Part shown: in pieces, positions 1 through 5,309 of the stretch
How positions within the stretch are numbered: position 1 is the stretch's first letter
Layout: every line of letters begins with the position of its first letter
NCBI GenBank assembly: GCA_002449595.1
Contig: DJXE01000157.1
Coordinates: 1 to 6,106 of the forward strand
DNA from: Lachnospiraceae bacterium UBA7012
GTDB lineage: Bacteria; Bacillota; Clostridia; Lachnospirales; Lachnospiraceae
Reading direction: 5' to 3'
DNA length: 6,106 nt
Notes under the pieces: generated by a model
What the model was told of the DNA's origin: nothing
The model's database searches: none
What the model saw: only the letters and a program-made list of their open reading frames with translations
Program-made: the position numbers and the translations under genes

Positions 1-728
1 GTCAGGAAGCTGAGGTTGAAGTTCGACGACAGGCCGCCCAGATACTCTTCGATCGTGGTCGGATCATAGTTGCTGATGGAATAGCGGTTGCCGATGATCG
101 CGAAGATGACGAGCGAGATCAGCCAGGACGGGATCGTCGTCCAGAACATCGACTTGATGTGGCCGAACAGAGAAGCGCCGGCCATCGCCGATGACAGGTT
201 CGTCGTGTCAGAGAACGGAGACATCTTGTCGCCGAACAGCGCGCCGCAGATGACGGCACCGGCGATGACGCCGGCCGGGAAGCCCATCGAGAGGCCGATG
301 CCCATGCAGGCGAGACCCGCAGAGGCCGCGGAGCCGTAAGACGTTCCGGTACAGACGGACAGGATCGAGCACAGGAGCATCGTCGCCGGAAGGAAGATCT
401 TCGGGCTGACGAGTTTCAGGCCGTAGTAGATCAGTGTCGGCACTGTGCCGCTCAGGATCCACGCGCCAATGAGGCAGCCAACTGCCGCAACGATCATGAT
501 TGACTGGAAGCCGGAGCGAACACCGTCAAGCGCATATCCCTCGACCGCACGCCAGTCACGCTTCGTGACCGCTGTATAAATATACATTATGAGCCACGTC
601 ATGAGGAGCGGCACGACAAGTGCGAGTCCGAGCCGCACGCAGACGACGATCTCCACGATGATGACCGCCATCAGGATGACGGAATCCCTCATTGGAATCT
701 GCATTCTTTCCTGTTTTTCCTGTTTCAT
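1..728 (-). CDS. nhaC: NhaC-family Na+/H+ antiporter, N-terminal half (3' end cut by window edge)
   Basis: Membrane antiporter that exchanges Na+ for H+ across the cytoplasmic membrane. I translated it by hand; about 242 residues are present and the frame runs open off the left edge. NhaC proteins are usually about 450-480 residues, so roughly half is here. Residues 1-13 are charged and polar (MKQEKQERM...), followed by hydrophobic segments at about 15-56, 76-95, 112-127, 139-165 and 198-213. The family signature is clear: GTSYGSAASAG at 128-138 and GDKMSPFSDTTNL at 166-178. The ATG at 728-726 follows GAGGGG (740-735) at 6-nt spacing, which fixes the start. A promoter candidate lies upstream at 789-817, so the gene may be transcribed separately from the PEP-synthase-like gene before it. 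The family also contains malate/lactate antiporters (MleN type), so the substrate is not certain. Confidence 0.9.
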   Translation of the reverse strand, partial: MKQEKQERMQIPMRDSVILMAVIIVEIVVCVRLGLALVVPLLMTWLIMYIYTAVTKRDWRAVEGYALDGVRSGFQSIMIVAAVGCLIGAWILSGTVPTLIYYGLKLVSPKIFLPATMLLCSILSVCTGTSYGSAASAGLACMGIGLSMGFPAGVIAGAVICGALFGDKMSPFSDTTNLSSAMAGASLFGHIKSMFWTTIPSWLISLVIFAIIGNRYSISNYDPTTIEEYLGGLSSNFNLSFL

Positions 729-764
729 GTTTTTCCCCTCATTCTGTAATCACCCGCTGCCATG

Positions 765-774
765 AACAGCTGTT
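765..774. repeat. 10-bp perfect palindrome in the nhaC leader
   Basis: AACAGCTGTT is a perfect 10-bp palindrome lying about 10-20 bases past the transcription start inferred from the 789-817 promoter and 37 bases before the nhaC ATG. This would suit a repressor site, but a palindrome this short can arise by chance and I recognise no known operator. Confidence 0.25.
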
Positions 775-788
775 GCACATCATTTTGT

Positions 789-817
789 ATTTTATGCTCA
801 AAATATTCATCTTTCAA
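789..817 (-). promoter_or_regulatory. Sigma-A-type promoter candidate for nhaC
   Basis: On the minus strand TTGAAA (817-812) is separated by exactly 17 nt from TAAAAT (794-789). Each hexamer matches the housekeeping consensus at 5 of 6 positions, and the spacer is ideal. The -35 box lies in the last codons of the upstream gene and the spacer includes its TGA. Transcription would start near 782 and give a leader of about 54 nt before the nhaC ATG. I see no terminator between the two genes, so read-through could also contribute. Confidence 0.6.
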
Positions 818-3416
818 CTGCATTGCGGACAGAAGGCGCGCCGCACGTGATCAGAAGATGCTCCGTGGACATGTCGTAATACAAGGTAAATTTCTCCTCC
901 GGTGCTGCTTTGACACACACGATGCCGCGCAGTTCCCCGTCAGCCTCAGCATACTGGTCCAGCATATTGCGGCCGTCCGTCAGGAGCTGCGGCCGGTAGC
1001 AGAGCGTGCTGTCTCCCTCGAACACCGCGGTATACAGGATCCCGGCCTCCACGAGGTCCTGGAAGATATGGCTTCCGTAACTGAGCTCGGGCATATATCC
1101 CGCCCGTGATTCGGACACTTCACAGATCGCACTGAATTCGCTGATATCTGAGAACGCCGACGGAACGCCGAGTTCCGGCGAAGACGTGCAGATCCTTCCG
1201 GGCGTCAGGAGGATCAGCCGCTTGTTCTTTGACCGGAATTTCCAGTTGATCGCAGAGAGGATGTTCCGGACCTTGCCCTTTTCCCGGTAAGGCATCCGAT
1301 AGTATGCGACGGGATCGACGTACACGACCGCGTCGACTTCGTACTGCCTGGAAAAGCCCATGGAAACGCCCTTCGTCTCGAGCAGCACCCGCTCCCGGCT
1401 GACGTCCTGCGGAATGCGGACCCTGCCGCCGTCTTCCGCGAGCTGCAGCGGCCTGCACTGCAGCAGGGAGATCCTGTACTCCCCGCTGCCGGAGACGTTG
1501 ATGGTGTATTCGATGTCGACCGGATACGCATATGCCGACTGGAGGAGGGCAAGGATCTTCCTCATATCATCCATGAGCTGCGCGTTTTGTACCAGCCTGT
1601 CGCAGGAGACGTAGAATACGTCCTCGGAGATCCCTCTCTCCCGGAATTCCCGCTCCGCATCCCGGTCGTGCGAATACAGGAGGTTCACCTGTCCCGCCGG
1701 CAGCATCCTGCGCACAAGTTCCGCATCTGTGGACCGGACCGGCTCCTCCCCCGCGCGTATGATGTCGATGAGGCGCTGGGAAAACTGGTGCCTGTCCGCA
1801 GTATTGGTCAGAAGGACCCTTCCGGGATCGTCCAGGGCAACCATGCGGGGATAGGATCCCGTGCGGCGGTCCACCGCCGCGGTGCCGAGGCCCGCCACCA
1901 GCCGGAGCATCCCATGCTGCAGTTTTTCCATCCCCATGTGGTATGGGCTCACGGAGTATCCCACGCCTGCCGCGGTCGGCATCACGAAATCTCCATACCG
2001 CGAGCCGGACACCCGCTGTACGAGCAGGGCCATCTGTTCGTCGCGGTTCTCGAGACCGCGGCGCTTCCGGTAATCCAGCGCGGACATGCTCATTGTGCTC
2101 GCATATACCGAGCGGACAGCCTGTTCGAATTCGGCCAGCCGCTCCTCCGGGGTGCCTGTGCAGCTGCAGAATACGGATTCATATTTTCCTGCAAAAGCAT
2201 TTCCGAACCCGTCCTCAAGAATGGAACTCGACCGGACGATAACGGGGTCTGACCCGTAATACTCAAGCAGTTTCAGGAATTCCGCCTCTGTCGCGGCTGA
2301 GAACCTCCCGCTCATGATCGCACCGGCAAAAGAATCCGCGAGCGCAAAATAGCCCTCCTCCGATTTCTGCCGGATCTTAAGATCCCAGAAGCCGTTTTCC
2401 ACGATGTAAGAGTAAAAGACGTCCGAGCCGATATAGAAAGAATCGTGCGGCTCAATACGGGAGAAGATCTCCGGGCTTAGGCATTCGATGATCTTGCGGG
2501 ACAGAAGCATGCCGCACGCTTTGCCGCCGATCATTCCCGTGCCTACCATGCGGGAGTGGATCTCAAAATAGTCCTCCGGCAGGAAGTACTTCCTGATCAG
2601 TTCCCGCATTCTGCCGTCCCGTGTCAGCATGATGTCACAGATCCTTCCGCACTCATCTGTCACGTCGATCCCGCTTCGGAATTTCAGGCCGGTGATCTGG
2701 AAGAAGCGCTCCCAGCTGTCCATGCTCTGATTCTGCGTCAGGCGGTCTGTCTCATTCATTTTCCGGTAGAAGCGGCTGATCTCCACGCCCTCCGAGAGTT
2801 CTCGCACGATCCCGCTTTCAAGATCAAAAAGGTGCGGCGAGAACATGCTGTCCGATTCCCGGTTCCAGACCTTGATCGGGCGCAGATACAGTTCGCTCTC
2901 TCCCGGTCCGGGGAGGACGTCGAGAAACAGCTGGGTCGTCTCCCGAATGATCGTGATCGCGTCAAAAGAATGGCGGCCGCGGATGATGGGGAAAAAGGCC
3001 ACCGTATCCAGTGAGAACAGGTATGGACAGGTCAGATGGAAAAAATTGCCCATCATGAGGTCCGTCGCCCAGGCCTCCTCCAGTCCTGACAGACAGTCAA
3101 AGACGTAGAATGCGTCCATTCCTTCCCTCTCAATGAGACGGTGCACTTCGATCGTGAACGTCTCGAAGCGGCTGCCCGGGCTGATCTGAACGATCTTCAG
3201 TCCTTCCTGCGCCTCCAGGATCGGCGGATGCTCGGCAAAACGCACATAGACCAGGTCCCTCCGGTCGCGGATCGCCTGCGCGGCAAACGCCTCCGCAAAC
3301 GGACGAAATTCATCCAGGGATGATACCTGAAAGACGACGTTGTCCCCGAGGCGGATATTGTCCAGTGTAAGATCCAGCGTCGGGATCCCGGAACATATTC
3401 TCTCGAATGCAGCCAT
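807..3416 (-). CDS. PEP/pyruvate-binding (PPDK_N-type ATP-grasp) protein without phosphohistidine or PEP-barrel domains
   Basis: This 869-residue protein has the N-terminal nucleotide-binding domain of PEP synthase and pyruvate phosphate dikinase. Visible motifs: GGKACGM at 298-303 (the GGKGANL-like loop), VIVRSSSILED at 392-402 and FAGKYES at 408-414 (the RSS..ED/FAG signature), GLGTAAVDRRTG at 509-520, DIEYTI at 634-639 and LLQCRPL at 651-657 (compare DIEW and ILQARP in PEP synthase). Residues 1-170 resemble a decayed KaiC/RecA-like fold, with GIPTLD at 10-15 but no P-loop lysine. After 660 there is no TSHAA-type phosphohistidine segment and no PEP-binding barrel. Instead there is a tail with LGVPSAFSDISE (749-760) and SYGSHIFQDL (779-788), similar from memory to uncharacterised PEP-synthase-like proteins of anaerobes. 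The start at 3416 is chosen over the longer frame at 3446 because AGGAGG (3428-3423) lies 6 nt before it. The substrate is unknown; a standard PEP synthase or PPDK is unlikely. Confidence 0.82.
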   Translation of the reverse strand: MAAFERICSGIPTLDLTLDNIRLGDNVVFQVSSLDEFRPFAEAFAAQAIRDRRDLVYVRFAEHPPILEAQEGLKIVQISPGSRFETFTIEVHRLIEREGMDAFYVFDCLSGLEEAWATDLMMGNFFHLTCPYLFSLDTVAFFPIIRGRHSFDAITIIRETTQLFLDVLPGPGESELYLRPIKVWNRESDSMFSPHLFDLESGIVRELSEGVEISRFYRKMNETDRLTQNQSMDSWERFFQITGLKFRSGIDVTDECGRICDIMLTRDGRMRELIRKYFLPEDYFEIHSRMVGTGMIGGKACGMLLSRKIIECLSPEIFSRIEPHDSFYIGSDVFYSYIVENGFWDLKIRQKSEEGYFALADSFAGAIMSGRFSAATEAEFLKLLEYYGSDPVIVRSSSILEDGFGNAFAGKYESVFCSCTGTPEERLAEFEQAVRSVYASTMSMSALDYRKRRGLENRDEQMALLVQRVSGSRYGDFVMPTAAGVGYSVSPYHMGMEKLQHGMLRLVAGLGTAAVDRRTGSYPRMVALDDPGRVLLTNTADRHQFSQRLIDIIRAGEEPVRSTDAELVRRMLPAGQVNLLYSHDRDAEREFRERGISEDVFYVSCDRLVQNAQLMDDMRKILALLQSAYAYPVDIEYTINVSGSGEYRISLLQCRPLQLAEDGGRVRIPQDVSRERVLLETKGVSMGFSRQYEVDAVVYVDPVAYYRMPYREKGKVRNILSAINWKFRSKNKRLILLTPGRICTSSPELGVPSAFSDISEFSAICEVSESRAGYMPELSYGSHIFQDLVEAGILYTAVFEGDSTLCYRPQLLTDGRNMLDQYAEADGELRGIVCVKAAPEEKFTLYYDMSTEHLLITCGAPSVRNAVER

Positions 3417-3422
3417 GATACG

Positions 3423-3428
3423 CCTCCT
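3423..3428 (-). promoter_or_regulatory. Ribosome binding site that sets the start of the PEP-synthase-like gene
   Basis: A perfect AGGAGG lies 6 nt before the ATG at 3416-3414. The longer frame opening at 3446 would place its first codon inside the A-rich foot of the 3447-3484 hairpin and add ten residues (MRCTGERRRI) with no family resemblance. Confidence 0.85.
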
Positions 3429-3444
3429 CTCACCAGTACAACGC

Positions 3445-3484
3445 AAAAAGGCGCCTCCCGGAACGAATCCGGAAGAACGCCTTT
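3445..3484 (-). terminator. Hairpin with T-run: terminator or attenuator between the small gene and the PEP-synthase-like gene
   Basis: On the minus strand AAAGGCG (3484-3478) pairs with CGCCTTT (3453-3447), and an inner stem CCGGA (3472-3468) pairs with TCCGG (3462-3458) around a 5-nt loop. Small internal loops separate the stems. The 3' arm merges into a run of five Ts (3449-3445) followed by GCG, so the U-tract is short. It lies 85 bases past the stop of the 79-residue gene and 29 bases before the next ATG. It can end the small gene's transcript. If the next gene's promoter lies upstream of it (3490-3530), it would act as a leader attenuator instead. Confidence 0.6.
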
Positions 3485-3491
3485 GTCCTGA

Positions 3492-3529
3492 TACTATATT
3501 ACCATACTTATGAGTGCAGCTGTACTATA
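3492..3529 (-). promoter_or_regulatory. AT-rich block with two TATAGT boxes, possible promoter of the PEP-synthase-like gene
   Basis: Two copies of TATAGT (3529-3524 and 3498-3493), each 5 of 6 to the -10 consensus, are 31 bp apart within an AT-rich stretch. A TGG preceding TAATAT (3501-3496) could serve as an extended -10. I find no convincing -35 hexamer at 16-18 nt from any of them, so the assignment is weak. Confidence 0.3.
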
Positions 3530-3569
3530 CTTTTTGTATCTATGGCATACATTTCCGCAATACTGGCGC

Positions 3570-3809
3570 TTATGCAGCGTACTTCGCGTTCATCATCAGA
3601 GCGATGAAGGGCCGCACATCTCTCGGGTCCTCGAAGCTGAGGTCCAGAGAACCTTCCGGCTTCGTCGCCTTCATGAACTTCCAGATGTCTTCGTTGCCCT
3701 TCAGGCTGATCTTATCGTCATCTGAGAGAACGAGGTAGACATTTCCGCAGCTCTCGTTGACCATTTCCTCCAGTTTCGTTACATCAGGCATTTTTGTGAT
3801 TCTGAGCAT
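3570..3809 (-). CDS. Small 79-residue protein of unknown function
   Basis: I do not recognise this protein securely. It is 79 residues, slightly acidic, with no signal peptide, membrane span or metal-binding cluster. Predicted features by eye: helix about 8-20 (PDVTKLEEMVNES), strand 23-29 (NVYLVLS), strand 33-37, helix about 40-49, strand 55-59, and helix 62-75 (PRDVRPFIALMMNAK), ending in AKYAA. The alternation suggests a compact alpha/beta fold. It loosely recalls short Lachnospiraceae proteins with a DSCxGxVxLV-type motif that are sometimes mislabelled polyA polymerase, but I cannot confirm this. AGGAGG (3824-3819) 9 nt before the ATG supports both the gene and this start over the internal ATG at 3791. 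It is flanked upstream by the U-free repeat leader and downstream by a hairpin, consistent with a single-gene transcript. Confidence 0.65.
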   Translation of the reverse strand: MLRITKMPDVTKLEEMVNESCGNVYLVLSDDDKISLKGNEDIWKFMKATKPEGSLDLSFEDPRDVRPFIALMMNAKYAA

Positions 3810-3859
3810 GATTTTGTACCTCCTGTCTCAGCACATCTTTGTGTGACTGTAATTTGTTC

Positions 3860-3874
3860 GGCGGATCAGCCGCC
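3860..3874 (-). other. Short hairpin at the 3' end of the repeat leader
   Basis: GGCGG (3874-3870) pairs with CCGCC (3864-3860) around a 5-nt loop in the transcript of the 79-residue gene, 36 bases before its Shine-Dalgarno sequence. No T-run follows on either strand, so it is not a terminator. It may be a structural element of the leader. Confidence 0.35.
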
Positions 3875-3882
3875 TGCTGCGC

Positions 3883-3966
3883 GTTCGGTGTCCGGCTCTG
3901 TCCTTCCGGCTTCTGCCTTTCGGCCTTTGCCTTCCGGTTTTTGTTTTCCGGTTCTTTCCTCCCGCT
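3883..3966 (-). repeat. Six tandem 14-nt degenerate repeats in a U-free leader upstream of the 79-residue gene
   Basis: Read on the minus strand, positions 3966 to 3883 split into six consecutive 14-mers: AGCGGGAGGAAAGA, ACCGGAAAACAAAA, ACCGGAAGGCAAAG, GCCGAAAGGCAGAA, GCCGGAAGGACAGA and GCCGGACACCGAAC. The consensus is about RCCGGAAGGCARAA; the first unit is the most divergent. Units 3-5 each encode a CC..GG mini-stem capped by a GNRA-type loop (GGAA or GAAA). The array sits inside 3869-3967, 99 consecutive bases without A on the + strand, so its transcript lacks U. A 14-nt period is not a multiple of three, so the repeats are unlikely to come from a repeated peptide. The array ends about 60 bases before the small gene's Shine-Dalgarno sequence. 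Confidence 0.75.
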
Positions 3967-3972
3967 GAACAT

Positions 3973-4001
3973 ATCATATCATTCCCCAGGATCTGCAACA
4001 G
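3973..4001 (-). promoter_or_regulatory. Weak promoter candidate for the leader and small gene
   Basis: TATGAT (3978-3973) matches the -10 consensus at 5 of 6 positions. The hexamer 17 nt upstream, CTGTTG (4001-3996), matches the -35 poorly. If used, transcription would begin near 3966, almost exactly where the tandem repeat starts. The position just after the terminator at 4045-4063 makes biological sense, but the -35 is weak. Confidence 0.3.
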
Positions 4002-4037
4002 ACTGGTTAGCGCCAGAAAATTACAATATCAGGACAA

Positions 4038-4063
4038 CAATAAAGGACGGCTTCGAGCCGTCC
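4038..4063 (-). terminator. Intrinsic terminator, convergent with the end of the AraC-regulator transcript
   Basis: On the minus strand GGACGGC (4063-4057) pairs perfectly with GCCGTCC (4051-4045) around a 5-nt loop; one further A-T pair can close it to a 3-nt loop. It is followed directly by TTTATTG, a usable though imperfect U-tract. It lies about 200 bases after the stop of the AraC-family gene and probably ends that transcript, isolating the small gene downstream. Confidence 0.75.
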
Positions 4064-4262
4064 CTCATGTCATGGATCACGCATCTCACATTCGCTTTTA
4101 AAGTGCGATTTTTAAGCTTTCTCTTCTTGTGCCAAACGCCATCATTATCTCTGCACCAGCACAGATAATATTAATATTGAGCCATCCAGCACATCATTTT
4201 AGGACTGCGCAAACGGTTGCCCTGATGTCCTGATGTCCCGAATCCTCTCCCTGGATGTGCCA
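4064..4262. other. Intergenic stretch of about 200 bp without a credible gene
   Basis: This lies between the AraC-family stop codon and the terminator at 4045-4063. It has no open frame with a ribosome binding site, no tRNA cloverleaf and no riboswitch class I recognise. It holds a 26-bp interrupted palindrome (4144-4169), a 12-bp AT palindrome AATATTAATATT (4167-4178), two copies of CCAGCACA 30 bp apart (4156 and 4186) and a tandem 8-mer CTGATGTC (4222-4237). It could be a long 3' UTR or a small RNA gene ending at the terminator. Confidence 0.5.
4144..4169. repeat. 26-bp interrupted palindrome in the AraC 3' region
   Basis: ATTATCT (4144-4150) and AGATAAT (4163-4169) are perfect inverted arms. 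Inside them, after one C-C mismatch, TGC (4152-4154) pairs with GCA (4159-4161) around the tetraloop ACCA. Ten of eleven positions pair. No T-run follows directly on the minus strand, so it is not an ordinary terminator. It could be an RNA stem-loop or a protein-binding dyad. Confidence 0.55.
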
Positions 4263-5198
4263 TCACCTGCTCTCCGCATGCGCCTTCCGGTACTGCGCGG
4301 GCGTCACGCCGGTCTCCTGCGCGAACACTTTGGTGAAATACGCGGGGGAGGTGAAGCCGCACTCGTCGCTGATCTGCGCGACGCTGTCGTTCGTCAGGAG
4401 GAGGCGCCGCATGGCCGTGCGGACGCGGTACATCTTCAGATATTCGCCGGGCGACTGCCGGATGCTTCTGCTAAAGCACCGCGTTGCCTCGCGGCGGCTG
4501 ATGCTCCCCGCCGCGGCGATGTCGTCGAGGCTGATCTTCTCGCCGTAATGTTCCCGGATATAGTTCAGCATCGGCTTGATCCTGGCCGCGTCCTGTGATC
4601 CGCTCACCGTCCCGGCGCTCCGTTCCTCGCTGGTCACACTGAGGAGCTCCAGCCATAATCCCGCCAGTTCGTGGCGAACCTCAAATTCATAGCCGAACGC
4701 ATCTTCTTTGCAGAGTTCCACGATCTTCAGGAAATGGCCAAGCATCCGGATCCCGGCCGCGTCTTCCGGCCGGATCAGCCATGAGTCCAGCGACGTGCTC
4801 TGGAGGATCGGCATGACGTATTTCTGTTCCAGCGGATTTCCGTAGATGCCGGACAGGAACGCCGGCTCGAACTTCAGGCTGTACTCGAGATGCGCGTGCG
4901 GCGCGCGCGGCGCGACCGTGCGGTGCAGCACGTTGGAGTTCACGAAAATGGCTTCGCCCTTTTTCAGGTGATACTGCTTCGCGGAGGTCTCGTAGTCCGC
5001 CTCTCCCTCCACCACGTAGTTGATCTCGATCGAGGGGTGCCAGTGCCACGGGACCTTCTGCCCGAGCACGCGGTTATAGTCCGTCTCGCCGCAGTGAAAG
5101 GTGAGCTCATCGGTCACGCCCGCGATGATCTCCTGCTGGTTCTGGTCCACAGAGATCCTGTAGGGCCTTTTGTTCGACTTGTAGTCTCTGTAAAACAT
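4263..5198 (-). CDS. AraC-family transcriptional regulator with N-terminal cupin domain
   Basis: This 311-residue cytoplasmic DNA-binding protein probably responds to a small ligand such as a sugar. The N-terminal half is a cupin-type sensor: WHWHPSIEINYVVEG at 51-65 with H52, H54 and E58 in the usual cupin spacing, then LKKGEAIFVNSNVLHR at 78-93 with H92. A helical linker spans about 145-190. The C-terminal AraC domain (about 205-306) has two helix-turn-helix units, ISLDDIAAAGSISRREATRCF (222-242) and VAQISDECGFTSPAYFTKVF (273-292), closing with GVTPAQYRK. The length is normal for the family. The start at 5198 is chosen over a GTG at 5249 because GGAG (5208-5205) lies 6 nt upstream, and the longer form would run through the terminator hairpin at 5215-5258. 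Its targets are unknown. No promoter is visible immediately upstream, so its expression may depend on read-through from the ATP synthase operon. Confidence 0.92.
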   Translation of the reverse strand: MFYRDYKSNKRPYRISVDQNQQEIIAGVTDELTFHCGETDYNRVLGQKVPWHWHPSIEINYVVEGEADYETSAKQYHLKKGEAIFVNSNVLHRTVAPRAPHAHLEYSLKFEPAFLSGIYGNPLEQKYVMPILQSTSLDSWLIRPEDAAGIRMLGHFLKIVELCKEDAFGYEFEVRHELAGLWLELLSVTSEERSAGTVSGSQDAARIKPMLNYIREHYGEKISLDDIAAAGSISRREATRCFSRSIRQSPGEYLKMYRVRTAMRRLLLTNDSVAQISDECGFTSPAYFTKVFAQETGVTPAQYRKAHAESR

Positions 5199-5204
5199 AT
5201 CCTG

Positions 5205-5208
5205 CTCC
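5205..5208 (-). promoter_or_regulatory. Ribosome binding site that sets the AraC-regulator start
   Basis: GGAG followed by a 6-nt spacer precedes the ATG at 5198-5196. It immediately follows the terminator T-run (5214-5209), so translation initiation signals begin where the terminator ends. The upstream GTG at 5249 has no comparable site. Confidence 0.75.
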
Positions 5209-5258
5209 AAAAAAGGCCATCGGATCGCGGCGCAAATTGCTGCCGTCACCCGATGGCC
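5209..5258 (-). terminator. Strong intrinsic terminator of the ATP synthase operon
   Basis: On the minus strand GGCCATCGG (5258-5250) pairs perfectly with CCGATGGCC (5223-5215), followed at once by six Ts (5214-5209). Inside, CGGC (5245-5242) and GCCG (5231-5228) form a second stem, plus a GC/GC pair around AATTT, making a long hairpin with small internal loops. It begins 51 bases past the atpC stop codon and marks the end of the atp operon. Confidence 0.9.
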
Positions 5259-5309
5259 ACACAGTTCAGACTGTTCTTCCGGAATGCACTCGAACCTGCG
5301 CCGGCTTCA

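Noticed and set aside
762..1109. 115-codon plus-strand frame beginning in the nhaC leader
   Set aside because: It runs antisense to the end of the PEP-synthase-like gene, begins within the nhaC promoter region on the opposite strand and has no ribosome binding site or motif.
1587..2252. 221-codon plus-strand frame antisense to the PEP-synthase-like gene
   Set aside because: It lies entirely inside a gene with clear family motifs on the other strand and has no recognisable protein features. Long antisense frames are expected in GC-rich coding DNA.
3784..3972. 62-residue minus-strand frame upstream of and overlapping the small gene (Lys/Gln/Asn/Pro-rich)
   Set aside because: It is open because the 99-nt stretch lacks T on that strand and so cannot contain stop codons. 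It has only a weak GGGG 11 nt upstream, low-complexity composition, and overlaps the small gene's start by 26 nt. The repeat period of 14 nt shifts frame each unit, against protein-level selection.
4092..4113. Plus-strand hairpin TCGC/GCGA followed by TTTTT, terminator-like
   Set aside because: The stem has only four solid pairs plus a mismatch, and there is no plus-strand gene upstream for it to terminate.
4222..4237. Tandem 8-mer CTGATGTC, twice
   Set aside because: Two copies of an 8-mer may be slippage by chance; there is no array and no spacer pattern suggesting CRISPR or an attachment site.
5259..5309. GGTTCGAG sequence after atpC, resembling a tRNA T-loop
   Set aside because: There is no acceptor stem, anticodon arm or CCA end around it. 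It is simply the short spacer between atpC and its terminator.
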